A stretch of 64,000 nucleotides of DNA, from contig NZ_AJTS01000015.1 of the NCBI RefSeq assembly GCF_000275725.1, forward strand, positions 62,001 through 126,000, read 5' to 3'. The position numbers and the translations under genes are program-made. A model generated the notes under the pieces. It saw only the letters and a list, made by a program, of their open reading frames with translations, was not told the origin of the DNA and searched no databases. The stretch is from Vreelandella stevensii S18214 (GTDB taxonomy: Bacteria > Pseudomonadota > Gammaproteobacteria > Pseudomonadales > Halomonadaceae). This document shows, one piece after another, positions 56,542-64,000 of the stretch (position 1 is its first letter; each line of letters starts with the position of its first letter).

Positions 56542-57721
56542 GGGCGAGTCACCGATGGCAGTGAAACCACCACGCGACCCCCAGGATGTCGGCTACACAT
56601 TGCCGACGGTTCTGGCGATTGGCGTGCATCTCGTCGTGATTGCGTTCACGCTGATTCGGCTACCCAGCACGCCTGCAGAGCCCGACTCCTCATCGATCGT
56701 GCAGGCCACTTTTGTCAGTACGGAAACCTTCACCGATCAGGCGCAGCAAATCACCGAGCAGCAGGCCGCGCTGAACAGTGCGGCCGAGCCTGCCGAGAGC
56801 GAACCCGCGCCTGAGTCGCCAAGCCAGGCAGAACAGGCAGCTGAAGCAGAGGCTGCCGCGGCGGCACAGCGCGAGGCAGAAGCCGCAGCCCGTGCAGAGC
56901 AGCAGGCCCGTGAGCTGGCCGAAGCCCAGGCCGAGGCCGAAGCAGAGGCCCAGCGGCGCGAGCAGGAAGCTCAGCGGGCAGCAGAAGAGCAGGCCGCTGA
57001 GCAGCGCGCCCGAGAAGAAGCAGAAGCTCAACGCCAAGCCGAGGCGGAAGCGCAGCGAGAAGCCGAGGCAGAAGCCCAACGCCAGCGGGAGGCTGAAGCA
57101 GAAGCCCAACGCCAGTGGGAAGCCGAAGCAGAAGCCCAGCGCCAGCGGGAGGCTGAAGCAGAAGCCCAGCGCCAGCGGGAGGCTGAAGCAGAAGCCCAAC
57201 GCCAGCGAGAAGCCGAAGCAGAAGCCCAACGCCAGCGGGAAGCCGAAGCAGAGGCTCAACGTCAGCGGGAAGCCGAGGCGGAAGCCCAGCGCCAGCGAGA
57301 AGCCGAAGCAGAGGCCCGGCGCCAACGGGAAGCCGAGGAGCGTCGTGCTGCCGAAGCGGCAGAAGCGGCCATGCAGCGCCAGTTGGCCGGTGAGGCTGAG
57401 GCGGCCGCCAATGCTCAGCAGGCCCAGCAGGCGGCAAACAGCTTTATTAATATCGTGCGACGAGCCGTTGAGCAGGCCTGGGTCATTCCGCCGGGAGCAA
57501 GTAACTCGATGAGTGCTACCATACAGGTAAGGCTTGGACCATCGGGCGAACTGCTAGCCACATCGGTGGTCACTTCAAGTGGCGACAGTGCCTTTGACCG
57601 GTCGGCGATGCAGGCGGTCGAACATGCAGCACCGTTTGGCGAGTTACGCGACTTGCCAGCGGATCAGCAGCGCAATTTACGTCAATTTAATCTGCGATTT
57701 ACCCCGGGGGATGTTCGCTGA
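56534..57721 (+). CDS. tolA: TolA envelope-spanning protein with a long repeat-rich coiled coil
   Basis: This 395-residue protein has a short cytoplasmic start, a membrane helix near residue 25-45, a long Ala/Glu/Gln/Arg-rich helix (about 85-290) that spans the periplasm, and a C-terminal TolA domain (about 300-395, V-R-R-A-V-E-Q-A-W). It links the TolQ-TolR motor to TolB and Pal. ATG 56534 overlaps tolR and gives coupling; ATG 56555 is an alternative. The helix contains nine 10-residue repeats encoded by a 30-bp tandem array. Its stop overlaps tolB by one base. Confidence 0.93.
   Translation: MAKGESPMAVKPPRDPQDVGYTLPTVLAIGVHLVVIAFTLIRLPSTPAEPDSSSIVQATFVSTETFTDQAQQITEQQAALNSAAEPAESEPAPESPSQAEQAAEAEAAAAAQREAEAAARAEQQARELAEAQAEAEAEAQRREQEAQRAAEEQAAEQRAREEAEAQRQAEAEAQREAEAEAQRQREAEAEAQRQWEAEAEAQRQREAEAEAQRQREAEAEAQRQREAEAEAQRQREAEAEAQRQREAEAEAQRQREAEAEARRQREAEERRAAEAAEAAMQRQLAGEAEAAANAQQAQQAANSFINIVRRAVEQAWVIPPGASNSMSATIQVRLGPSGELLATSVVTSSGDSAFDRSAMQAVEHAAPFGELRDLPADQQRNLRQFNLRFTPGDVR
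57059..57328 (+). repeat. Nine-copy 30-bp tandem repeat in tolA
   Basis: Each 30-bp unit encodes [10 protein letters not shown], with W replacing the last R in unit 2 and R replacing Q at position 7 in unit 9. Copies differ mainly at silent sites (GAAGCC/GAGGCT/GAGGCG), so the array is not brand new. Copy-number change keeps the frame and would alter the length of the periplasmic helix. Confidence 0.93.
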
Positions 57722-59007
57722 TGCAAACGTTGAGCAAAGTGTGGCTTTTTTGCGTACTGCTATTGATCAGCAGTGTGGCAAGCGCAAACCTGACCATTGA
57801 AATAACCCGTGGCAGTGACCGTGCGCTGCCCATTGGTGTGGTTCCGTTCGAGGGAGGCGAAAGCTTGCCCGAGGACGTGGCTCAGATCATTCAGGACAAC
57901 CTCGAGCGCAGCGGCTTCTTTTCACCGCTGGACCGTGGTGCCATGTTCGAGCGCCCCAGCCAGGCCAGCGACGTTCAGTTCGGTACTTGGCGTTCACTGG
58001 ATGTTCGCTATCTGGTGGTAGGCCGAGCGCGCCAATCGGGCAGCGGCTATGAGCTGCAGTTCGATCTGATGGATATCAGCGGTCAGCGGTCAATTCTTCG
58101 CGAAACCGTCACCGCCAACAGTAATGATCTGCGTGGGGCGGCGCACTATATCAGCGATGAGATCTTCGAAGCGATCACCGATATTCGTGGTGCATTCTCC
58201 ACGCGTATTGCCTACGTAACGGCGCAGGGCGTGGGTGATAACATGCAGTTCGGCCTGTACGTGGCCGATGCCGATGGCCGCAGAAGCCAGCAAGTGTTGA
58301 CATCTGACCAGCCGATCATGTCGCCGGCATGGTCCCCGGATGGCCGCAAGTTGGCGTATGTCTCCTTCGAATCTGGCAAGGCGGCCATTTACATTCAGGA
58401 CGTGGCCACCGGCCAACGTGTCCAGGCGACGTCGTTCGACGGGATCAATGGCGCGCCAACCTGGTCACCTGATGGTCGTCGCATTGCCATGTCGCTCTCC
58501 AAGGATGGTCAACCGGAAATCTACATTCTGGATGTGGCCAACCGCTCCGTTGAGCGTGTCACCCAAAGCAACAGTATCGATACCGAGCCCGCATGGTCAC
58601 CCGATGGCCGCAGCCTGATTTTCACTTCTGACCGCAGCGGTGGACCGCAAATTTATCAATATTCGCTGGGCAGTGGAGAAACTAATCGCATTACGTTCAC
58701 AGGTAACTATAATGCCCGTGCCCGCTTCTCTCCCGATGGTGAAGAGATCTTCTTCATCCATCGTTCGAGCCGGGGATATCAGGTTGCCAAGCAGGATCTT
58801 GGGGGTGGTCGCTTAGTGGTGTTGAGCGAATCAACAAGAGATGAATCTCCTAGTGTTGCACCGAACGGTACCATGGTAATCTTCGCTACCCAGCAGGGTG
58901 GTGCGGGAGTGCTCAGTGCCGTGTCAGCCGATGGCCGTTCATCGTTCAGGCTGCCAGCAGCGCAAGGCGAAGTACGTGACCCTGCATGGTCACCTTTCTT
59001 AAATTAA
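57721..59007 (+). CDS. tolB: Tol-Pal system periplasmic protein TolB
   Basis: This 428-residue exported protein has a signal peptide ending near V-A-S-A-N (about 20-21), an N-terminal domain and a six-bladed beta-propeller. The propeller repeats are visible as P-x-W-S-P-D-G-R-x-(L/I) at several points. TolB binds Pal and TolA in the periplasm. It begins within the tolA stop (TGATG). The length is typical. Confidence 0.97.
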   Translation: MQTLSKVWLFCVLLLISSVASANLTIEITRGSDRALPIGVVPFEGGESLPEDVAQIIQDNLERSGFFSPLDRGAMFERPSQASDVQFGTWRSLDVRYLVVGRARQSGSGYELQFDLMDISGQRSILRETVTANSNDLRGAAHYISDEIFEAITDIRGAFSTRIAYVTAQGVGDNMQFGLYVADADGRRSQQVLTSDQPIMSPAWSPDGRKLAYVSFESGKAAIYIQDVATGQRVQATSFDGINGAPTWSPDGRRIAMSLSKDGQPEIYILDVANRSVERVTQSNSIDTEPAWSPDGRSLIFTSDRSGGPQIYQYSLGSGETNRITFTGNYNARARFSPDGEEIFFIHRSSRGYQVAKQDLGGGRLVVLSESTRDESPSVAPNGTMVIFATQQGGAGVLSAVSADGRSSFRLPAAQGEVRDPAWSPFLN

Positions 59008-59052
59008 TGAATGAACAGCACTAATCTCTGTTTTCAGGCAAGGAGTCTGATT

Positions 59053-59598
59053 ATGCAACTTAAGCCGTTGGCTCGCTCATTGGCAGTAGCGTTATCTATC
59101 GTGGTTATCGCTGGCTGTTCCAGCACCGGCGGATCCCAGGACGGAGACGCTTACGGCAGCCAGACTGGCAGCAGCGTGGGCACGGGCACCTCGGGTGCAG
59201 GTGCGGGTGGTCAGTATGGCTCTACTACTGGCTCGGGCGCGGGTGCTGGCCAGCAAGCTGACTCGCGTATTCCTGAAGTGCGTACCATCTATTTCGACTT
59301 CGACCGCGATACCATCAAGAGCGAGTACGAGTCGGTCGTCATGGCCCACGCTCGCTACCTGCGTGCCAACCCGAACGCGCGCGTCGTTCTGCATGGTCAT
59401 ACCGACGAACGAGGTACACGTGAATACAACATGGCCCTCGGCGAGCGTCGTGCCGGAGCCGTGCAACGCTTCTTGAACATTCAGGGCGTTTCTCCTTCAC
59501 AGATGAGCGTTGTCAGCTACGGTGAAGAGCGTCCGGCGGTAAGCGGTCAGAGCGAAAGCGCTTACTCTCAGAACCGTCGCGTAGTCTTCAACTACTGA
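59053..59598 (+). CDS. pal: Peptidoglycan-associated lipoprotein Pal
   Basis: This 181-residue outer-membrane lipoprotein has a lipobox V-I-A-G-C (cysteine about 22). A Gly/Ser/Thr-rich linker follows, then an OmpA-type peptidoglycan-binding domain with Y-F-D-F-D-R-D and H-G-H-T-D-E-R-G-T-R-E-Y-N. It anchors the Tol system to the wall. ATG 59053 follows AAGGAG. Confidence 0.97.
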   Translation: MQLKPLARSLAVALSIVVIAGCSSTGGSQDGDAYGSQTGSSVGTGTSGAGAGGQYGSTTGSGAGAGQQADSRIPEVRTIYFDFDRDTIKSEYESVVMAHARYLRANPNARVVLHGHTDERGTREYNMALGERRAGAVQRFLNIQGVSPSQMSVVSYGEERPAVSGQSESAYSQNRRVVFNY

Positions 59599-59650
59599 TA
59601 GCGTTGGCGTGCCTCTTATCAGGCACGCCAATGGCCCTTCGGAGCTATCA

Positions 59651-60457
59651 ATGAATCACAGTCTCAAACGCTATTTTGAGAGGCTGTGCGGTGCGGGAGC
59701 CCTGGTGCTCCCGCTGTCCGTATTGCCCTTATCCCTGCTCTCTGCTTCAGCCGTTGCCCAACAGCCGCTGGTGCAAGACCTCTCTTCCGGTTCCTCGGGT
59801 TTCTACCAGCAGACGCAGCGTCAGGAAGCGTCGGGTGGCAATCTGGTGCTGTTCAATCAGGTGCAAGAGCACCAGCAGGAAATCCAGCAGTTGCGAGGCC
59901 AGATCGAAGAGCTGCGTCACCAGTTGGAACAGCTGCGTAGACAGTCTCAGCAGCAGTATCTGGATATCGAAGACCGCCTGATGAGCAGCGGCCCCAGCCA
60001 AATTGAGCAGTCCACGCCTCAGGTCGAGCCCGAGGCCGCCGAGCAGGTCGCCCAGGCCCCATCGACCCGCAACGTCAGTGACGACGCTCAGGCCGATTAC
60101 CAGGCTGCCTTTGCTCATGTGCAGGCGCGCCAGTTTGGCGATGCCATTGCGGCTTTCGAATCGTTCGTGGCCGACCACCCGGACAGCAGCCTGACTGCCA
60201 ATGGCCATTACTGGCTGGGCGAACTGTATGCGGCAGAAGGTGAGTTGGACGCGGCAGATCAGGCCTTTACACGTGTCATCGAGCAATACAGTGGCAGCTC
60301 CAAAGTGCCTGATGCGCTTTACAAGCTGGGACTGGTCAAGGCGCGCAAAGGGGAAGCGGCACGCAGTCGTGAGCTGTTGGAGCAAGTGCGTGACGACTAC
60401 CCGCAAAGCAGCGCTGCTGGCCTTGCCAATGATTTTCTCCGTCAATCAGCCGGTTAA
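59651..60457 (+). CDS. cpoB: Cell division coordinator CpoB (YbgF)
   Basis: This 268-residue periplasmic protein has a signal peptide to about residue 36 (A-S-A-V-A-Q-Q), a trimer-forming coiled coil (about 75-110, rich in Q-Q-L-R-x-Q) and C-terminal TPR repeats from about 145 (Y-Q-A-A-F-A-H-V, G-H-Y-W-L-G-E-L). It couples outer-membrane constriction with wall synthesis and ends the tol-pal group. ATG 59651 follows GGAGC. Confidence 0.93.
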   Translation: MNHSLKRYFERLCGAGALVLPLSVLPLSLLSASAVAQQPLVQDLSSGSSGFYQQTQRQEASGGNLVLFNQVQEHQQEIQQLRGQIEELRHQLEQLRRQSQQQYLDIEDRLMSSGPSQIEQSTPQVEPEAAEQVAQAPSTRNVSDDAQADYQAAFAHVQARQFGDAIAAFESFVADHPDSSLTANGHYWLGELYAAEGELDAADQAFTRVIEQYSGSSKVPDALYKLGLVKARKGEAARSRELLEQVRDDYPQSSAAGLANDFLRQSAG

Positions 60458-60484
60458 TCGGCTTTCTTGGATCAAGGAATCCTC

Positions 60485-61246
60485 ATGAACTGCAAAATCG
60501 ACTATCAACCAGCGCCTGGCTTGCTTGAAAACCGCGTCGTGTTGGTAACCGGTGCGGGCGATGGCATAGGGCGTGTTGCAGCGCTTGAGTATGCCAAACA
60601 TGGGGCAACCGTGATTTTGCTTGGTCGTACCATTGCCAAGCTGGAACGCGTTTACGATGAAATCGAAGCTCAAGGCGGTCCTCAGCCAGCCATTTTCCCG
60701 TTGAACTTCGAAGGCGCTACGTTAAAAGACTTCCACGACATGGCCGAGACGTTGAACAACGAGTTCGGTCGGCTGGATGGTTTGTTGCACAATGCAGGGC
60801 TGTTGGGCCGTATCACCCCCTTCGACCAGTACAATCCCGAGTTGTGGGAACAGGTCATGCAGGTGAACATCAACGGCCCCATCTGGATGACGCAGGCGCT
60901 ATTGCCGCTGCTGCAGGCGTCTGATGACGCGTCGGTGATCTTTACCTCCTCTAGCGTCGGCCGTAAAGGTCGTGCTTATTGGGGCGCCTACTCAGTCTCC
61001 AAGTTTGCCACCGAAGGGTTTATGGAAGTGCTGGCAGACGAGCTCGAAAATCAGCCGCATGTGCGGGTGAACACGCTCAATCCTGGTGCCACGCGAACCC
61101 AGATGCGGCGTTCGGCCTATCCTGGCGAAGACCCGCTAACGTTGCGCACGCCAGAAGAGATCATGCCCACCTACCTATGGCTGATGGGCCCGGACAGCCA
61201 AGGGGTCAGCGGCCAGAAGTACGATGCCCAGCCGCCGCGTAGTTGA
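60485..61246 (+). CDS. yciK: YciK-family short-chain dehydrogenase
   Basis: This 253-residue SDR has the cofactor loop T-G-A-G-D-G-I-G (about 27-34), H-N-A-G near 105, and catalytic Y-S-V-S-K near 173. It resembles E. coli YciK, whose substrate is unknown. ATG 60485 follows AAGGA; an ATG at 60467 overlaps the binding site. It follows cpoB after 27 bp. In Pseudomonas yciK lies beside mupP and ubiG; here it converges on them. Confidence 0.87.
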   Translation: MNCKIDYQPAPGLLENRVVLVTGAGDGIGRVAALEYAKHGATVILLGRTIAKLERVYDEIEAQGGPQPAIFPLNFEGATLKDFHDMAETLNNEFGRLDGLLHNAGLLGRITPFDQYNPELWEQVMQVNINGPIWMTQALLPLLQASDDASVIFTSSSVGRKGRAYWGAYSVSKFATEGFMEVLADELENQPHVRVNTLNPGATRTQMRRSAYPGEDPLTLRTPEEIMPTYLWLMGPDSQGVSGQKYDAQPPRS

Positions 61247-61273
61247 TATGCCTGAAGGATGCAGCAAGTGCGC

Positions 61274-61294
61274 CATCGGCCCCATGGGCCGATG
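61274..61294. terminator. Hairpin between convergent yciK and mupP
   Basis: CATCGGCCC pairs with GGGCCGATG over a three-base loop. It is symmetric and lacks a T run, so termination is possible but not certain. Confidence 0.4.
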
Positions 61295-61300
61295 AGCATG

Positions 61301-61972
61301 TCACTGGGAGCGGTGGTCGTCTAACGCGGCCACCAGCTCCTCGCACGTCGCAAACCAGACATCGGCAGGCCACTGCTGGTAGTCGTCCTCTTCGCTGATG
61401 TAGCCATAGCCCACCGCAACGGCCAGCATGCCAGCAGCACGTGCTGCCTGCATGTCCCTGACGTGATCGCCAATGTACCAGCACCGCTCAGGTGCGACTC
61501 CCAGCTGTCTGGCTGCCTCCCACAAGGGTTCCGGCGCAGGCTTCTTGACGCTCAAGTCATCGGCACACAGCAGTGTGCCGGGGGTAAGTGCCAAGGCATC
61601 CAACAGCGGAACGGTATAACGCCGTGGCTTGTTGGTGACGATCCCCCAGGGGCGAGCGCTTTCCTGCCAGGCTGGTAGCCACACGTCCAGCGGCGAAAAC
61701 AGTCGGCTATGCACGGCCACTTTTTGCTCGTAGGCATCGAGTAGAAAGTCACGTGCCTGCTCATGCTCGTCACTGCCGCTTTCGAGGCCCAGAGCCAGCG
61801 TGACCAGAGCACTGCCACCATTGGAGACCTGCCCGCGAATCTGTTCGAAGGGCAGGGCCGCGAGGCCATGATGGGCTCTCAAGGCATTGGTGGCGGCGGC
61901 CAGATCCGGCGCTGTGTCCACCAGCGTGCCATCCAGGTCGAAGATCACGGCGTGGGGGGCAGAAGGGCGCAT
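61301..61972 (-). CDS. mupP: HAD phosphatase, probable N-acetylmuramic acid 6-phosphate phosphatase MupP
   Basis: This 223-residue HAD hydrolase has the nucleophile loop F-D-L-D-G-T-L-V-D-T (about 10-19), V-T-N-K-P-R near 112, K-K-P-A-P-E-P near 143 and G-D-H-V-R-D near 167. It is related to phosphoglycolate phosphatase, but the ubiG-mupP-yciK neighbourhood points to MupP, which recycles cell-wall sugars. It starts directly after the ubiG stop codon, so translation is probably coupled. Confidence 0.82.
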   Translation of the reverse strand: MRPSAPHAVIFDLDGTLVDTAPDLAAATNALRAHHGLAALPFEQIRGQVSNGGSALVTLALGLESGSDEHEQARDFLLDAYEQKVAVHSRLFSPLDVWLPAWQESARPWGIVTNKPRRYTVPLLDALALTPGTLLCADDLSVKKPAPEPLWEAARQLGVAPERCWYIGDHVRDMQAARAAGMLAVAVGYGYISEEDDYQQWPADVWFATCEELVAALDDHRSQ

Positions 61973-62716
61973 CTATTCGCTCACCTTGCGACAGTGCATC
62001 ATGTAGTTGACCGATACGTCATGGGCCACCAGGCGGTAATGTCGTGTCAGCGGGTTATAGGTCAAACCGCTCTGCTCACGCACTTCCAGCGAGGCGCTAC
62101 GCGCCCAGTGGGCCATTTCGGAGGGGCGAATGAATTTTGCATAGTCGTGGGTGCCACGGGGAAGTAGCTTGAGCAGGTATTCGGCACCGACGATAGCGAA
62201 GGCGTAGGACTTGGGCGTACGGTTCAGCGTAGAAAAGAAAACGTGGCCGCCTGGCCGTACCAGTTGACTGCAGGCACGGATGATAGAAGCCGGGTCTGGC
62301 ACGTGCTCCAGCATCTCCATGCAGGTGACCACATCGAACGTGCCAGGCTGCTGGGCAGCCAGTGCTTCGACACTGATGTGCTGGTAGTCGATAGCCACAC
62401 CACTCTCTTCAGCGTGCAGTCTGGCCACTCCCAGCGGTGCTTCGCCCATGTCGATACCGGTCACGCGGGCGCCTCGGTGCGCCATGGCTTCGCTCAAGAT
62501 GCCGCCCCCACAACCTACATCCAGCACTTGTTTGCCTGCCAGGCCAGCGCGAGCATCAATGAAGTCCAGCCGTAAAGGGTTGATGTCGTGCAGTGGCTTG
62601 AACTCACTGTGAGGGTCCCACCAGCGGCTGGCAAGTGCTTCAAATTTGGCAACTTCTGCCGCATCAACGTTGCCCTGTAGGCGGTCAGTGGTGCTATCCT
62701 GAAGAGTCGATGACAT
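61973..62716 (-). CDS. ubiG: Ubiquinone O-methyltransferase UbiG
   Basis: This 247-residue SAM-dependent enzyme carries out both O-methylations in ubiquinone synthesis. It has the SAM site D-V-G-C-G-G-G near 67, the start [11 protein letters not shown] near 26, and Y-N-P-L-T-R-H-Y near 222. ATG 62716 follows GGAG at eight bases; the frame to 62743 is not needed. mupP follows directly. Confidence 0.95.
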   Translation of the reverse strand: MSSTLQDSTTDRLQGNVDAAEVAKFEALASRWWDPHSEFKPLHDINPLRLDFIDARAGLAGKQVLDVGCGGGILSEAMAHRGARVTGIDMGEAPLGVARLHAEESGVAIDYQHISVEALAAQQPGTFDVVTCMEMLEHVPDPASIIRACSQLVRPGGHVFFSTLNRTPKSYAFAIVGAEYLLKLLPRGTHDYAKFIRPSEMAHWARSASLEVREQSGLTYNPLTRHYRLVAHDVSVNYMMHCRKVSE

Positions 62717-62897
62717 GGTATGGCTCCCTGAGCAAGTCGGCAATAAAGCGGAGAGGGCAATGCCTTGCCCATCACCCTTCTATCGTTGAGTATGGGAGTA
62801 TTCTAACCACTCCCGGAGCGGAACGCATGAAAAGGAGCGAGGCATGATGCCCAACCCCCTATTTTATCGACGGTTGTTTGCCATGGAGAGCCTTTGA

Positions 62898-64000
62898 ATG
62901 CGGGTATTACTGCACGGTAGCGAGCTGAGTGCCGCCACGGCGGCTGCCGCACTCGCCTGGGTAGGACACCAGGTGGACTGGCTGTTGCATGAAAACATGC
63001 CATGGTCATCGTTGGCCCAGGTCGACTGGCTGCGCCGCGAGCCTTCGCTCATGGTGCAGTTGGAACAGGCCCTGGCGTCGGGCCAACTGCGTGTCATCGA
63101 AACACTTGACGCCTCTCACACCCCCGATGTGGTCTGGTTGGCACTGTCTCCCAGCCAGCGTGATTCTGCGCGCCAACTGCTCAGTAGCCCGCTGTTTGCC
63201 GGTTATCATGGGGGAGTGCTGATCAATAACTCGACCTTCCCTGTGGGTGAAACGGAGCGTCTGCATGCGCTAATGGGCCGTCAACATAGCCGTGTGGCGC
63301 TGCCTGATACCCTGGAGGAGGGGCGGGCGTGGGCCGCTTTTACACGGCCGATGCGTTGGTTGCTGGGCTGTGACGATGCCCACGGTGAGCAGGTCACCCG
63401 TGAGCTATTGCGCGCCTTCAACCGCCGTAGTGAAGTGTTCCAGCGCATGCCCTGTCGAGCGGCTGAACTGACCAAACTGGCGATCAATGGTATGTTGGCG
63501 ACACGTATCAGCTACATGAACGAAATTGCTGGCCTGGCGGATACGCTAGGCGTGGATGTGGAGCATGTGCGACAGGGGATGGGGGCGGATAGCCGGATCG
63601 GTTTCGAGTATCTTTATCCTGGCTGTGGCTTTGGTGGGCCCAATTTTTCCCGTGACCTGATGGGGCTGGCCGATGTTCAATCGGCGCATGGCCGTTACTC
63701 CGCTTTGCTGGAGCAGGTCATGGATATCAACGAGCAGAAAAAAGAGACCCTGTTCAGAAAGCTATGGACGTTTTTCGACGGCAACCTGGCGGGTAAAACG
63801 ATTGCCGTGTGGGGGGCCGCCTTCAAGCCGGGAACGGCACGCATCGACCACGCCCCGGTACTCACGCTGTTAGAGGCCCTGTGGGCGCAGGGCGTGACGG
63901 TCAAGCTGCATGACCCTGCCGCGTTGCCAGCTTTGCATGAAGTAGTGGGCCAGCGGGATGATCTGATCCCTGTTCAGGGAGACCCTTACCTTGCGTGCCA
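62898..64000 (+). CDS. Nucleotide-sugar dehydrogenase homologue lacking the catalytic cysteine (cut by window end)
   Basis: This frame is open from ATG 62898 (after GGAGAG) to the window edge, 367 codons so far. It has the UDP-glucose/GDP-mannose dehydrogenase layout: an N-terminal Rossmann half, a central helix block with K-L-A-I-N-G-M-L-A-T-R and M-N-E-I-A, and a C-terminal half starting A-V-W-G-A-A-F-K-P-G-T. The usual active-site loop G-F-G-G-S-C-F-P-K-D reads G-F-G-G-P-N-F-S-R-D, so the nucleophilic Cys is Asn. The N-terminal G-x-G-x-x-G is also broken (H-G-S-E-L-S-A-A-T). It is probably not a normal UDP-glucose dehydrogenase. Confidence 0.78.
   Translation, partial: MRVLLHGSELSAATAAAALAWVGHQVDWLLHENMPWSSLAQVDWLRREPSLMVQLEQALASGQLRVIETLDASHTPDVVWLALSPSQRDSARQLLSSPLFAGYHGGVLINNSTFPVGETERLHALMGRQHSRVALPDTLEEGRAWAAFTRPMRWLLGCDDAHGEQVTRELLRAFNRRSEVFQRMPCRAAELTKLAINGMLATRISYMNEIAGLADTLGVDVEHVRQGMGADSRIGFEYLYPGCGFGGPNFSRDLMGLADVQSAHGRYSALLEQVMDINEQKKETLFRKLWTFFDGNLAGKTIAVWGAAFKPGTARIDHAPVLTLLEALWAQGVTVKLHDPAALPALHEVVGQRDDLIPVQGDPYLAC

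Noticed and set aside
57059-57328. CRISPR-like array
   Set aside because: The 30-bp units abut without spacers and encode a coiled coil in frame in tolA.
56690-57437. Leu/Gly/Phe-rich minus-strand frames opposite tolA
   Set aside because: They are the antisense translation of the tolA repeats; the apparent membrane-like repeats are an artefact of the 30-bp array.

Overview
The window reads as chromosome of a Halomonas-like gammaproteobacterium (Halomonadaceae). This rests on protein similarity recalled from memory and on gene order, not on a search. Supporting signs are GC-rich, highly coding DNA, the Pseudomonas/Halomonas-type run aspS-ruvCAB-ybgC-tolQRAB-pal-cpoB, the ubiG-mupP-yciK group, a RegB/RegA-type redox pair and a PpnN-type nucleosidase. 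Almost all of it is ordinary core genome. The accessory part is the first 2.3 kb.

Layout. 1-2.3 kb: the end of one type IV pilin-like gene, then a second pilin-like gene split by a 1,547-bp IS66-family element with perfect 12-bp ends and an 8-bp target duplication. The element's transposase is frameshifted. 2.4-9.4 kb: CigR-like secreted protein, inositol-monophosphatase-family protein, tRNA-Pro(GGG), P2-type cation ATPase, a small unknown protein, a TauE-type exporter and ppnN. 9.6-17 kb: LysR regulator and a split glycine-cleavage locus, with gcvH and gcvP leftward and an AGCS amino-acid/Na+ symporter and gcvT rightward, around a shared 409-bp control region with a 22-bp perfect palindrome. 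17-22.3 kb: NlpD-like lipoprotein, acyltransferase, LysR, CoA-transferase genes scoAB and a DUF1338-like protein. 22.4-29.2 kb: grxA, orphan HybE-like protein, 3-hydroxybutyrate dehydrogenase, RegA/RegB-type pair plus a small membrane protein, pyrC, mtnN, folD.

29.4-35.3 kb: tRNA cluster Pro(TGG)-Arg(TCT)-His-His, then a large single-chain Amt ammonium channel-PAS-PAS-GGDEF-EAL protein, a DadA-like flavoprotein and a YjfB-like small protein. 35.4-50.6 kb: prfC, tatD-like, ygfZ, an HMA-fold protein without its metal cysteines next to an OsmC protein, uvrB, nei, class I fumarase, cardiolipin synthase, a HypT-like LysR, NMN adenylyltransferase-Nudix, yihY, acylphosphatase, a 2-hydroxyacid dehydrogenase and an fmdB-like protein. 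50.7-61.2 kb: aspS, the Holliday-junction operon ruvCAB and the complete Tol-Pal envelope operon with its accessory genes. 61.3-64 kb: mupP, ubiG, and the start of a nucleotide-sugar-dehydrogenase homologue lacking the usual catalytic cysteine, cut by the window edge.

Functional links. scoAB and bdhA together suggest use of 3-hydroxybutyrate/acetoacetate (PHB or ketone-body turnover). gcvTHP, the symporter and folD serve one-carbon metabolism from glycine. The RegB/RegA-type pair is a candidate redox regulator. No CRISPR array, prophage, toxin-antitoxin or defence cluster was seen. The most unusual items are the Amt/c-di-GMP fusion, the Cys-less dehydrogenase homologue, the IS-split pilin gene and the palindrome in the gcv control region.
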